Assembly: GCA_044229235.1 (NCBI GenBank) | Contig: JBGATH010000002.1 | Coordinates: forward strand, 62,001-126,000 | DNA length: 64,000 bases | From: UKL13-2 sp044229235 | GTDB taxonomy: Bacteria > Pseudomonadota > Gammaproteobacteria > Burkholderiales > Usitatibacteraceae | Direction: 5' to 3' | Shown: positions 41,756 to 50,078 of the stretch, in pieces | How positions within the stretch are numbered: the stretch's first letter is position 1 | Layout: the number at the start of each line of letters is the position of its first letter | The notes under the pieces: model-generated | What the model was told of the DNA's origin: nothing | What the model saw: only the letters and a program-made list of their open reading frames with translations | Database searches by the model: none | Translations under genes and position numbers: made by a program

Positions 41756-43564
41756 CTACTTCGACTGTCTCTTCTTCTCCCCCTCCACCCACGCCTCGAT
41801 CTGCTGCTGCAGCAAATCCAGCGGCAGCGGCCCGCCCCACAACACCGCATCATGAAAGCGCCGCACGTCGAACTTGTTGCCGAGCTCGGCTTCCGCTTTC
41901 TTGCGCAGTTCGCGCAGCTTCAGCTCGCCGATTTTGTAGGCCAGCGCCTGGCCCGGCCAGGAAATGTAGCGCTGCAGTTCGTTTTCAATGTTGGTCGCCG
42001 AGAGCGCGGTGTTGTCGGTGAAACAGGCGCGGGCCTGTTCCAGCGACCAGCCCTTCCAGTGGATGCCGGTATCGGCCACCAGGCGGCAGGCTCGCCACAT
42101 TTCCATCGACAGCTTGCCGAAGCGCTCGTATGCATCGCGATACATATCCATCTCGATGCCGAGGAACTCGGAATAAAGGCCCCAGCCTTCCACGAACGCG
42201 GTCACCTCGGCCTGGCGGCGAAACCACGGCAATTCGCCCAGCTCCTGGGAAATGGCGATCTGCAGGTGATGACCGGGCACGCCCTCGTGCAGCATCAGCG
42301 CCGGGTGCTCGTACAAGGGTCGCTGGTCCAGGTGCGAGGTGTTGACCATCAGCCCGCCGGCGATGCCCAGCTGCGGCGAGCCGGGGTTGTAGCGCGCGGT
42401 GGTGTAGTTCTCCTCGATCTGGCGCGGCACTTCGCGCACGCCGTAGGGCAAACGCGGCAACTTGCCGAAGATGCGCGGCAGCTCGTCGTCGGCGCGTTTG
42501 GCAATGCGCGCGGATTTTTCCATCAGCACCTCGCGCGAGTTCACGTAGAACTGCTTGTCGGTGCGCAGAAATTGCAGGAACGCCGGCAGCGGCCCGGTGA
42601 ATCCGGCAGCCGTCTTTTCCTTTTCCATCTCGGCGCGCAGGCGAATCACTTCCTGCAGGCCGATTTCATGAATGGCGTCCGGCGTGAGTGAGGTGGTGGT
42701 GTAGAACCGCGCAAGGTGAGCGTAATAGGCTTTGCCGTTCGGCAGATGCAGGGCGCCGATGGCCGGCTTGGCAACGGGCAGCACTTCGCTCTCCACGGCA
42801 TTGAGAAACGCCTCTTGCGCCGGTACGATGCGCGTGGCGAGAATCCGCAGCGCGCGTTCGCGCAGCGCAGCCTGGTCGGCCGCAGCAATACTGTCGGGCA
42901 GCTTGGCGAAGGGCTTCGGCATTTCCCCCATGCGGGCGCGCGCCAGCGACAGGCGCAGTTGCCTCAATGCCACCTCGGTGGTGGCGCGCGATTGCACAAA
43001 CCCGGTCTTGGCGCCACGCCGCAGGTTGGCGGTATTGTCGGCAAGCAGTTTTGCCGCCGCTTCCATGCGCGCCAGGTAAGCCTCGGCATCCGCCGCCGTG
43101 CGAATCACCGTCGCGTACTCAAGATAGCCCAGCAGGCCTTCGGGCCCGCCCTCGCTGCTGAATGCCAGGCGCGCGCTGTCGAAGGCGATGCCTTCGAGCG
43201 AAATGTCCACTACACGCCGCAGGAACGTCAGGTTCAACCGGTCTGCGTCGTTGAGCTCCGCGAGCTTGATCCCGGCAAGCCGCGACTTGAAGCGCTCGAG
43301 CGCCTGCTTCTTGCGCGCATCGTCGGCCGGCGTGACGCCGGGCAGTTTCGACAGCGCGGCGCGGTCGCCTTCCATGCCCGAGGCAATCGGATTTTCCGCG
43401 CGATCGAAGGCCTCGTAGTCGGCCATGATTTTGGCGAGGGCCGGTGAAGCGACAATCGGCCGCGGCGGCGGCGCCGCGCCGGCAAATGCGGCCGATGCCA
43501 GCAAAAACAAGGTCAGTGAACACACCGAGGTGGCACGTAGCAGGCGGGCAGGCACGATTGACAA
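41756..43564 (-). CDS. DUF885 family exported metallopeptidase-like protein (first)
   Basis: A 602-residue DUF885 protein with a signal peptide (SVCSLTLFLLASAAFAGA). The conserved metal-binding signature is HEGVPGHHLQ, followed by FVEGWGLYSEFLG with the Glu, and AEVTAFVEGW. The rest is an all-helical body typical of the family, which is believed to include zinc peptidases. TTG 43564 has GGAG seven bases upstream; GTG 43555 is an alternative. A second DUF885 gene of the same type lies two genes upstream on the same strand. Confidence 0.85.
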   Translation of the reverse strand: MSIVPARLLRATSVCSLTLFLLASAAFAGAAPPPRPIVASPALAKIMADYEAFDRAENPIASGMEGDRAALSKLPGVTPADDARKKQALERFKSRLAGIKLAELNDADRLNLTFLRRVVDISLEGIAFDSARLAFSSEGGPEGLLGYLEYATVIRTAADAEAYLARMEAAAKLLADNTANLRRGAKTGFVQSRATTEVALRQLRLSLARARMGEMPKPFAKLPDSIAAADQAALRERALRILATRIVPAQEAFLNAVESEVLPVAKPAIGALHLPNGKAYYAHLARFYTTTSLTPDAIHEIGLQEVIRLRAEMEKEKTAAGFTGPLPAFLQFLRTDKQFYVNSREVLMEKSARIAKRADDELPRIFGKLPRLPYGVREVPRQIEENYTTARYNPGSPQLGIAGGLMVNTSHLDQRPLYEHPALMLHEGVPGHHLQIAISQELGELPWFRRQAEVTAFVEGWGLYSEFLGIEMDMYRDAYERFGKLSMEMWRACRLVADTGIHWKGWSLEQARACFTDNTALSATNIENELQRYISWPGQALAYKIGELKLRELRKKAEAELGNKFDVRRFHDAVLWGGPLPLDLLQQQIEAWVEGEKKRQSK

Positions 43565-43694
43565 GGCAGGACTCCGGAAAGGCGGGAAAGAAAAGAAGGA
43601 AACAGAGGTCACGATGCGCGAAGGCGGTTTCGCGAAATGCGCACGGAACGCAGTATCCCGCATCCGTCCGATGCGGTGTGGCCGCATTGCATGG

Positions 43695-44084
43695 TCATGA
43701 ATTACGATTGAAATTGCGCAGCAGTATTTCCGTCGGCATGAACGTCAGCCAGGGCGTGACATAAAACACCGAGAGATACCAGTACTGCGTCAGGTACTGT
43801 GCGCCATGCCCGAGGTAAATGCCGCAGTACAGCGTATCCAGCAGCACGAAGGTGAGCGTGTAATACACCGAGCACCAGAATGCACGGGCGCGGCGGTTTT
43901 CCGGCCGGCTGCGCTGCAGGATGCGGATTGCCGCCAGCGAGATCAGCACCGAGATGATGGTGCAGGCCACACCCAGCGCCTGCGGCGAATACTGCTGGTA
44001 GTAGTCGGGCCAGCCACCGAGCCAGAACAACGCCCAGATGACGATGCTCTGGATCAGCAGATTGAGGTGTTTTGCGGTCGTCAC
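43695..44084 (-). CDS. Multi-pass membrane protein of unknown function
   Basis: A 129-residue protein with four hydrophobic segments (LIQSIVIWALFWLGGW; LGVACTIISVLISLAAI; FWCSVYYTLTFVLLDTLYCGIYL; YLSVFYVTPWLTFM). No family is recognised. Its start overlaps the stop of the alpha/beta hydrolase gene as ATGA, so the two are translationally coupled and may act together. Confidence 0.6.
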   Translation of the reverse strand: MTTAKHLNLLIQSIVIWALFWLGGWPDYYQQYSPQALGVACTIISVLISLAAIRILQRSRPENRRARAFWCSVYYTLTFVLLDTLYCGIYLGHGAQYLTQYWYLSVFYVTPWLTFMPTEILLRNFNRNS

Positions 44085-44872
44085 AGGCGCGCGAGGAATG
44101 CAGCGACGGCGCCATTGACCCGATCGGCATGTGTAATCGGGCCCATGTGTCCGATGCCGTCGAATTCCACTTGCTCGACCCGCGGCAGCACCGGCGCCAG
44201 ACGCGCGGCCACGGCCAGCGACGACACCGGCGAACGCTGGCCCGACATGAGCAGCACTGGCATGTCCAGTGCAGCGAATGCCTCCAGCGGCATGGGCTCG
44301 GTGGTCAGGGCATGCGCCCAGCGGCGCACATTGACGATGGACGCGACGATCGGCGGCTTGCGCAAGGGCGGCGTCTGCGCCCAGCTGCCGGTGCCCATCC
44401 AGAAATCAATGAAGTGCCCCGCGGCAGCATCGGCATCCCCCGCCTCCAGCGCCGCTACCGAGCGGGCGACTGCGTCGCGTATGCCATCGACCGGGTTGGG
44501 AGAGTCCGCCTGGTCGAGCAATGAAAACAGCGTCGGCTCGTACAGTGCCAGCGCGCGCACCCGGCCCGGATCGGCCAGTGCCGCCATCAGCGCAATGGCT
44601 CCGCCGTAGGAGTGACCGACCAGCACCACCGGTGCGCCGGCTGCGTCGATCACCGACTCGATCAATGCCGCTTCGTCGGCCAGCGAAATCACCCGGTCCG
44701 ACTGCCACTCCGGGCTTTTGCCCGCGCCATAGGAGTCCGGCGCCAGCACGCGAAACGAGGGCGACAGCCGGTCCATCAAGCCCCGCCACTGGCTGCTGCT
44801 GGCGGCATTGGAGTGGATGCACACCACCCCGGGCCCGGCACCGGCTTCGCGTACGAACGGCTGTGCGCGCAT
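44081..44872 (-). CDS. Alpha/beta hydrolase
   Basis: A 263-residue hydrolase. VVCIHSNAASSSQWRGLMDRL is the oxyanion region, VVLVGHSYGGAIALMAAL holds the nucleophile serine in GHSYGG, VLLMSGQRSPVS precedes the acid position, and DGIGHMGPITHADRVNGAV holds the catalytic histidine. The fold is that of lipases, esterases or haloalkane dehalogenases; the substrate is unknown. Overlap with the membrane protein gene downstream suggests a shared process. ATG 44872 starts the fold directly. Confidence 0.85.
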   Translation of the reverse strand: MRAQPFVREAGAGPGVVCIHSNAASSSQWRGLMDRLSPSFRVLAPDSYGAGKSPEWQSDRVISLADEAALIESVIDAAGAPVVLVGHSYGGAIALMAALADPGRVRALALYEPTLFSLLDQADSPNPVDGIRDAVARSVAALEAGDADAAAGHFIDFWMGTGSWAQTPPLRKPPIVASIVNVRRWAHALTTEPMPLEAFAALDMPVLLMSGQRSPVSSLAVAARLAPVLPRVEQVEFDGIGHMGPITHADRVNGAVAAFLARL

Positions 44873-44936
44873 CTCGCTCAATCCACCCAACCCGCCGCGC
44901 ACGCGCGCCGCGGTCCGTCTCCGCCGGCGTACGGGT

Positions 44937-46730
44937 TCACTGGCCCGCCAGCATCAGTTCGCGGATCGCGCGCACCGGCGCATTGCCGTACGAAAGGAAG
45001 CGGTTGTTGAATCCCTTGACCGTGAACTCAGGCCCCTGGCGGCGGCGCATTTCGTCGCGCAGCGCGCTGATCTCGGCATAGCCGTTGAAGTAGCTGGTGA
45101 GCTGCACCTGCGAAAGCGTGGCGCGACGCCACTTTTCGGTGGCTTCGGTCTGTTCCTGGAATGCCTCGCGCGTCATCATGGCCAGCGCCGCGTCACGCGT
45201 CATTCCTTTGGTGTGGATCTCGATGTCAAGGATGGTATTGACCACCGAGCGCAGATTCCACTTCATCCAGATCAGCCACATTTCCGGTGCGTTGTTGCCG
45301 TAGCCGGCGTCGAGCATGACTTTCTCGCTGAACACCGCCCAGCCCTCGATCATTGAGCCATTGCCGAACAGGGTCTTCACCAGGCTCTTCGATTTGTTGG
45401 CGTGCATCAGCTGTGTGTAGTGGCCGGGGATGGCTTCGTGGATGTTGAGGATCTGCAGCATCCAGTCGTTGTATTCGCGCAGAAAGGATTCCGCTTCTTC
45501 GGCGCTGAAGCGATCCAGCGGCGTGATGTTGTAGTAGGTGTTGGCGGTCGGGTCGAACGGGCCGGGCGCGCTGATCGAGGCGCCGGCGCCGCCACCGCGC
45601 ATGTACAGCGGGGTTTCGCGCACCACCAGCGGCCGTGTCGCGTCCTGGTCAAGCAAGTCCTTTTCGCGGACGAACTTTTCCAGCTCCGGGATCTGCTTGC
45701 GCGCGGTCTCGACGAAGGCCTCGCGGGTGGTATGGCGCTTGCTCAGTTCATCGATCACCACGCGGATCATCACCAGCCGGTCGGCCGGGACGGGTTTGTT
45801 GCCCATGTATTTGGGCCACAGTTCGCGCGCGAGTTTTTCCATCGCATTGTGCAAGGCGGCTTTGTCGGCTTGCGCGCGCGCATACAGCTGGTCCACCGTG
45901 AAGCCCGACTGGATGTCGTGCGCAAATTTCTGCGCATACAAATCCGAGCCGATGCGGAAGCTGCGTGCCGGCCCTGCCTTGAGGCTGGTTTCCAGCGCCG
46001 TGAGGAACGAAATGTAGTCGCTGACGGCGGCGCGCGCCTCGGCGAGACGCGTGGCGAACAAAGCTTTCTCGGCCGCGGTCAGGCCGGACGATTCCACTTT
46101 CTTCACCAGCCTGTCGCCGAACACGCCCAGCGCGCCCTTGTTTTGCACGATGGCGAGACCAGTGTGCTCGAGCGTCGGGTCGGCAACGGACGCCTTGGCC
46201 GCGGCGTAATAGGCCGGCACCTTTTCCAGCCGCGAAAGCACGTGGCGCAGGCGAGCATCCAGCGGCGCGAACTCGGTGTTGAGCAACCGCCCGAAATCGC
46301 CTCCCACGTTGTAGCTCGACGGCTGCCATTGCCAGGACTTGAAGGTGGTGATGTTCCAGATGCTGGACTCGAAGCGGTTTTTCATCAGCACGTAATCCAC
46401 GCGGTTCGAGGCGCTCAGCGTGGCCGGGTCGAATGTTGCCAGGGCCGCCAACTGCCGCTGGTAAAACGCCACGCTGGCCGCGCGCTGCGCAGCATCCGGT
46501 ACCGACATCCGGTCGGCGTACTTGTAATTGCCGGCACGCGTCGCATTTTCGGGAAACGCCTGCCACATCTCTTCCAGCACCTTGGCGACGTGCTGCTCGA
46601 AGCGCTGGTTGGAGGATGCCGCGGCGATGGCGGGTTCGGCCGCCGACGAATTGGAAGGTGGAGTCGCCGCGCAGCCGGAAAGCAGCATTGCGCCGGCCAA
46701 TGCAACGGAAGAAAGTGCGCGTACGTTCAT
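44937..46730 (-). CDS. DUF885 family lipoprotein peptidase (second)
   Basis: A 597-residue protein with a lipoprotein signal, VALAGAMLLSGCAAT. The DUF885 signature is HEAIPGHYTQLMHAN, followed by SMIEGWAVFSEKVML. Compared with the first DUF885 protein in the window it is of similar length and topology but only the signature regions are clearly alike. It is probably a periplasmic peptidase. ATG 46730 is chosen for the lipoprotein signal; another in-frame ATG lies two codons upstream. Confidence 0.85.
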   Translation of the reverse strand: MNVRALSSVALAGAMLLSGCAATPPSNSSAAEPAIAAASSNQRFEQHVAKVLEEMWQAFPENATRAGNYKYADRMSVPDAAQRAASVAFYQRQLAALATFDPATLSASNRVDYVLMKNRFESSIWNITTFKSWQWQPSSYNVGGDFGRLLNTEFAPLDARLRHVLSRLEKVPAYYAAAKASVADPTLEHTGLAIVQNKGALGVFGDRLVKKVESSGLTAAEKALFATRLAEARAAVSDYISFLTALETSLKAGPARSFRIGSDLYAQKFAHDIQSGFTVDQLYARAQADKAALHNAMEKLARELWPKYMGNKPVPADRLVMIRVVIDELSKRHTTREAFVETARKQIPELEKFVREKDLLDQDATRPLVVRETPLYMRGGGAGASISAPGPFDPTANTYYNITPLDRFSAEEAESFLREYNDWMLQILNIHEAIPGHYTQLMHANKSKSLVKTLFGNGSMIEGWAVFSEKVMLDAGYGNNAPEMWLIWMKWNLRSVVNTILDIEIHTKGMTRDAALAMMTREAFQEQTEATEKWRRATLSQVQLTSYFNGYAEISALRDEMRRRQGPEFTVKGFNNRFLSYGNAPVRAIRELMLAGQ

Positions 46731-46816
46731 GGGCATGGTCTGGTGGAGTTTGTTTGACAGGTGCAAGCGGGATGCGCGGTGAGCACGGTCTTGCGCAGTG
46801 GCAGGCGGCTATTTAA

Positions 46817-47197
46817 TCACGTATGGATCAAGCGCCCGCCGCCAAACGCCCAGTTCTCCCAGGACGTTTCCTTGAAGACCACCATCACGTTTTCGGTGTT
46901 CATTCCGGCACTCGCCAGATTGGCCATCAGTTCGGCCAGCAGCTTCTTCTTGACCTTCACGCTGCGCCCCACCGACCAGAGGATTTCTATCAGGGCGAAG
47001 TCATCGTTGCGTGGCGATTGCAGGTCGGGATAGGCCGGATCAAAGCGGAAGTCGGCTGCGTCGAGCTCGAGTACGCGCTGGAACAGGTCGGTTGCCGGGA
47101 CGCCTGACGACACCAGCGCGGCGTGGACCGCATCGAGCACGCTGGACTTGAAGGCGGCGGACTTGGGTTTGCGGACGGTCAGGGTAACAAGCGGCAT
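46817..47197 (-). CDS. Tautomerase family protein (4-oxalocrotonate tautomerase-like)
   Basis: A 126-residue protein starting MPLVTLTVRK, so proline becomes the N-terminal catalytic residue after Met removal, as in tautomerases. SSVLDAVHAALVSSGVPATDLFQRVLELDAADF is the first beta-alpha-beta, and VKKKLLAELMANLASAGMNTENVMVVFKETSWENW the second; the length matches two-module members. Substrates include unsaturated keto acids; the real one is unknown. GGAG precedes the start. Confidence 0.83.
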   Translation of the reverse strand: MPLVTLTVRKPKSAAFKSSVLDAVHAALVSSGVPATDLFQRVLELDAADFRFDPAYPDLQSPRNDDFALIEILWSVGRSVKVKKKLLAELMANLASAGMNTENVMVVFKETSWENWAFGGGRLIHT

Positions 47198-47313
47198 GGC
47201 GGTCTCCGGAAAGGATGGTCGGCGGGTGGCGGCACAGCAAAATGTGCCGGTGGCCAATGTGCACGGCGGTTGCTTCCCACTGCGGCGGCGCGCTATTCAT
47301 GCCGCCGCGTCAT

Positions 47314-47955
47314 TCATTCAACGATCAGCGTATAGGAAACATTCTGCGACATGCTGGGAAGCATGCCAGAGTAACTGAGCTTGTAAGTGCCGGCCTTCAG
47401 TGGCCGTAACATCACATAGTAGCCATTGGCGGCCGAGGGGTACACCTTCAGCTTGTCTGCCGTTCTTGCACCCAAGTCAAAGCATTCGGGCGTTGCCTGC
47501 CGGTGGTTACGCAAACGGCGGATTTCGACGCCATTGAAATCAAGGGTAAGCAAGTCAGCGTTGTCCGTGATTCGCGCAGCGGTAGCGGTTGCCGACACGC
47601 AATTGGTGGACTCGGGGCCGGTCGGCATCACCACGTAATTGATAATCGGAAAGAAGATGTGCTTCGCGGCCGGCACCTTGCAGGTACGCGAAACCGGCTG
47701 GCTGCCGTAAACCCCTGCCAAAAACCAAACCGGGCCGCTCTGGCCTTTTCCGCAAAGGGCACCGGTCCTGTCGGCTACCGGACTTTCGCCGTAGTCGAAT
47801 GATCCCGCCCACTGCCACCAGGCGCGCGACCACTCGGCCTGCGTCAGTCCCTCGATCGACTCGCCCGGCGGAACAATCGTTGTGCCTTGGGCCTGGACAG
47901 CAGCCGGTGCAGCGACAAGAAACAATAAGGTGGCAAGAACGGTGTTTAACTTCAA
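47314..47955 (-). CDS. Exported protein of unknown function
   Basis: A 213-residue secreted protein with a signal peptide ending AAVQAQ. The mature part has Trp-rich WSRAWWQWAGSFDYG, four or more cysteines (CGKGQSGPV; RTCKVPAAKH; TNCVSATA; ECFDLGAR), and a beta-sandwich-like C-terminus (GYYVMLRPLKAGTYKLSYSG). No family is named. TTG 47955 is preferred because GGAGG sits four bases upstream; a longer TTG start at 47982 overlaps the next gene. Confidence 0.65.
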   Translation of the reverse strand: MKLNTVLATLLFLVAAPAAVQAQGTTIVPPGESIEGLTQAEWSRAWWQWAGSFDYGESPVADRTGALCGKGQSGPVWFLAGVYGSQPVSRTCKVPAAKHIFFPIINYVVMPTGPESTNCVSATATAARITDNADLLTLDFNGVEIRRLRNHRQATPECFDLGARTADKLKVYPSAANGYYVMLRPLKAGTYKLSYSGMLPSMSQNVSYTLIVE

Positions 47956-47978
47956 GCGGCCTCCAAGGGCGAGCAAGT

Positions 47979-48497
47979 TCAAAGATGGCGGACGGAGGCT
48001 CGATACGCCTCGATCCGCGGCAGGATGGCGTTGCGGCGTGCGAGGCTCGCCGCCGGCCAGAGCTTGTCCCGGTCATAGTATTCCGGTACCGCCGGTGTGC
48101 CGGAAGGTAGCACAAGCCATGGTTGTTTCGAGGCGGTGAAGATGTGCACATCCGGCGGCAGGAGATCCGGATCATCCAGTGTACCTACCCGCACAAACGT
48201 GACCACCGGCCCGGCACCCGCGTAGTGGCTCCAGAGCGCAATCCGGCATGTCGGGCAACGGGCGACCTGCTGGCCGCTGCCGCTTGCCGATGGCGTATCG
48301 ACCATCTCGACCTCGCCCGCAATCAGCTCGACGCGATCGCTTTCAATCATCGCGTTCAGCGCGAACGATGCACCACTCTCGCGCTGGCACCAGCGACAGT
48401 GGCAGCAGTGGACGAACAGCGGCGCGGAAGTCATGCGGTAGCGCACGCGGCGGCAGTCGCAGCCGCCTTCGATGGGAAAAGAATTTTCGGAGGACAT
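47979..48497 (-). CDS. GFA family protein (Mss4-like zinc fold)
   Basis: A 172-residue protein with the CENP-V/GFA zinc-binding pattern: GCDCRRVRY, CHCRWCQRESGASFA, and RCPTCRIALW. The cysteines form two zinc sites of the Mss4-like fold. The family includes glutathione-dependent formaldehyde-activating enzyme, but most members have unknown activity, so a formaldehyde role is only possible. It is one of a minus-strand series of enzymes without clear operon links. Confidence 0.88.
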   Translation of the reverse strand: MSSENSFPIEGGCDCRRVRYRMTSAPLFVHCCHCRWCQRESGASFALNAMIESDRVELIAGEVEMVDTPSASGSGQQVARCPTCRIALWSHYAGAGPVVTFVRVGTLDDPDLLPPDVHIFTASKQPWLVLPSGTPAVPEYYDRDKLWPAASLARRNAILPRIEAYRASVRHL

Positions 48498-48540
48498 GGG
48501 ATGCTTTCCTTGAGTGATGCCTGGGCATTCCGCCCACCGT

Positions 48541-49755
48541 CTAACTCGCCTGCTGCACCAACCCCTGCGCCTTCGCCAGGCGCGGCGCCACCACCGGTAC
48601 CGTCAGCATGGTGCTGGCCACGGCCATCAGCAAGAGCGCCGTAAACGTCTCGCTGGTGATGATTTGTTTGTCGAGCAGGATATTGGCGAAAATGATCATG
48701 ATGAGCGCCTTGGTCTGCAGCAGCCAGCCGATCAGGGTGGCTTCGCCCGGCCCCCATTTGAGGATGCGTCCGGCGATGTGCGTGCCGATGAGTTTTCCCG
48801 ACACGGCCGCAAACAGCAGCAATGCTGCAGCCAGGAATACGGCGGCACCGCCCATCGCCCAGTTGGTGCGCAACCCGGTGGAAAGAAAGAACACCGGCAT
48901 CATCACCAGCAGCACGTGGTGGCGCAGCAGGTCCATTTTTTCCTGGTCGAACCATTCGCCGTCCATCACCGCCCCGGCAAGGAAGGCACCGACCATGAAA
49001 TGCAGCCCGGCCCAGTCGGCGCCGAAGGCACAGAGGGCCAGCCAGATCAACGCCACGTACCAGCGGTCGCGTTCTGGGATGCGCACCATGAACTTGCGAA
49101 AGCCGATGACGACCACGACGAAAATGACGAGGAATGCGGCCTGCTTGCCGACGCGTTCCCAATCCATGAGGATCAGCGCCAGCACGCCCCAGATGGCGAT
49201 GTCGTCGAGGCTGGCATACCGCAGGATGCGCTGGCCGATGGGCTGGCGCAGGATCGCCAGTTTTTCCATCAGCAGGATGAGGATCGGCAACGCGGTCACC
49301 GCGCAGGCCATGCCCACGCCGAGGATGAACTGCCAGGTCAGTGCCTTCGGGCCCATCCAGCCGGCGCCGTGCGCCAGCAGCATTGCCGCCGCGGCGCAAC
49401 CCGCATGTAGCGGCACGCCCAGCGCCAGGCCCGCGGTAATGCTGCTTTCGCGCCGGTGCGCCCAGGCTTTTTTCAGGTCGAGCTCAATGCCGGCGATCAT
49501 CACGAAGCACATCACCGCCCACCAGGCGATGCCGTTGAGCGACTGCACCACGGTGGGGTTGAAGACAAAGCTGTAGTACTCGGGGAACGCCTTGCCCAGA
49601 ATGCCCGGCCCCAGCAGGATGCCGGTGATGATCTGCACCACCACCAGCGGCGCGAAGTAGTCGGTGCGGCACAGCCGCCAGATGAGATACGGCACCGTAA
49701 AGATGATCGCCATGGCGATGAGGAAAATCTCGGTGGTGGTCATGGCGGTGTGCAT
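48541..49755 (-). CDS. Cation:proton antiporter (CPA2/KefB-like membrane domain)
   Basis: A 404-residue membrane protein with about 12 helices. ITGILLGPGILG is the typical N-terminal half motif, IAGIELDLKKAW matches the conserved discontinuous-helix region, and SLDDIAIWGVLALIL holds the aspartate pair in the ion site. VGAFLAGAVM and VMMPVFFLSTGL are later signatures. No TrkA-N or USP tail is present. It likely exchanges Na+ or K+ for protons across the inner membrane. ATG 49743 is an alternative start. Confidence 0.87.
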   Translation of the reverse strand: MHTAMTTTEIFLIAMAIIFTVPYLIWRLCRTDYFAPLVVVQIITGILLGPGILGKAFPEYYSFVFNPTVVQSLNGIAWWAVMCFVMIAGIELDLKKAWAHRRESSITAGLALGVPLHAGCAAAAMLLAHGAGWMGPKALTWQFILGVGMACAVTALPILILLMEKLAILRQPIGQRILRYASLDDIAIWGVLALILMDWERVGKQAAFLVIFVVVVIGFRKFMVRIPERDRWYVALIWLALCAFGADWAGLHFMVGAFLAGAVMDGEWFDQEKMDLLRHHVLLVMMPVFFLSTGLRTNWAMGGAAVFLAAALLLFAAVSGKLIGTHIAGRILKWGPGEATLIGWLLQTKALIMIIFANILLDKQIITSETFTALLLMAVASTMLTVPVVAPRLAKAQGLVQQAS

Positions 49756-49861
49756 GGGGTTTGCGCGGTGCCGGCGAGGTATTGGTCGCGGGATTATGCC
49801 AGTGGGCGTGTCGGTGGGTTTCGCCCTGCGTGCTGGCCACTTAAAAACGATCTTCGTTGCG

Positions 49862-49887
49862 CCTTCCCCGGCGCAGGCCGGGGAAGG
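49862..49887. repeat. Family B palindrome, copy 3
   Basis: A perfect 26-base palindrome whose half is ccttccccggcgc. It is a single compact version of the arms found at copies 1 and 2. Confidence 0.78.
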
Positions 49888-49916
49888 TGTAGCCCATCAT
49901 GCAAGCATCAACACCA

Positions 49917-49980
49917 AACTCCAGCACCAGCGCGCCTCCTGGCGCGAAAATGCCCTGAAAGGCGCGCCAATGCTGGTTCT
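49917..49980. repeat. Family A palindromic intergenic repeat, copy 7
   Basis: The left arm aaactccagcaccagcgcgc and right arm ggcgcgccaatgctggttct pair around cctggcgcgaaaatgccctg. With the family B palindrome 30 bases away it fills the gap between the antiporter and M13 peptidase genes. Confidence 0.8.
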
Positions 49981-50078
49981 GCGTTCTTGTGTGCGGGCGA
50001 TGTGGTCAGGGGAAAACCATGCCCCCAAACAACAAGGGCCCGCCAGCGGCGAGCCCTTGATGGCGGAAGGTGCGCGAA

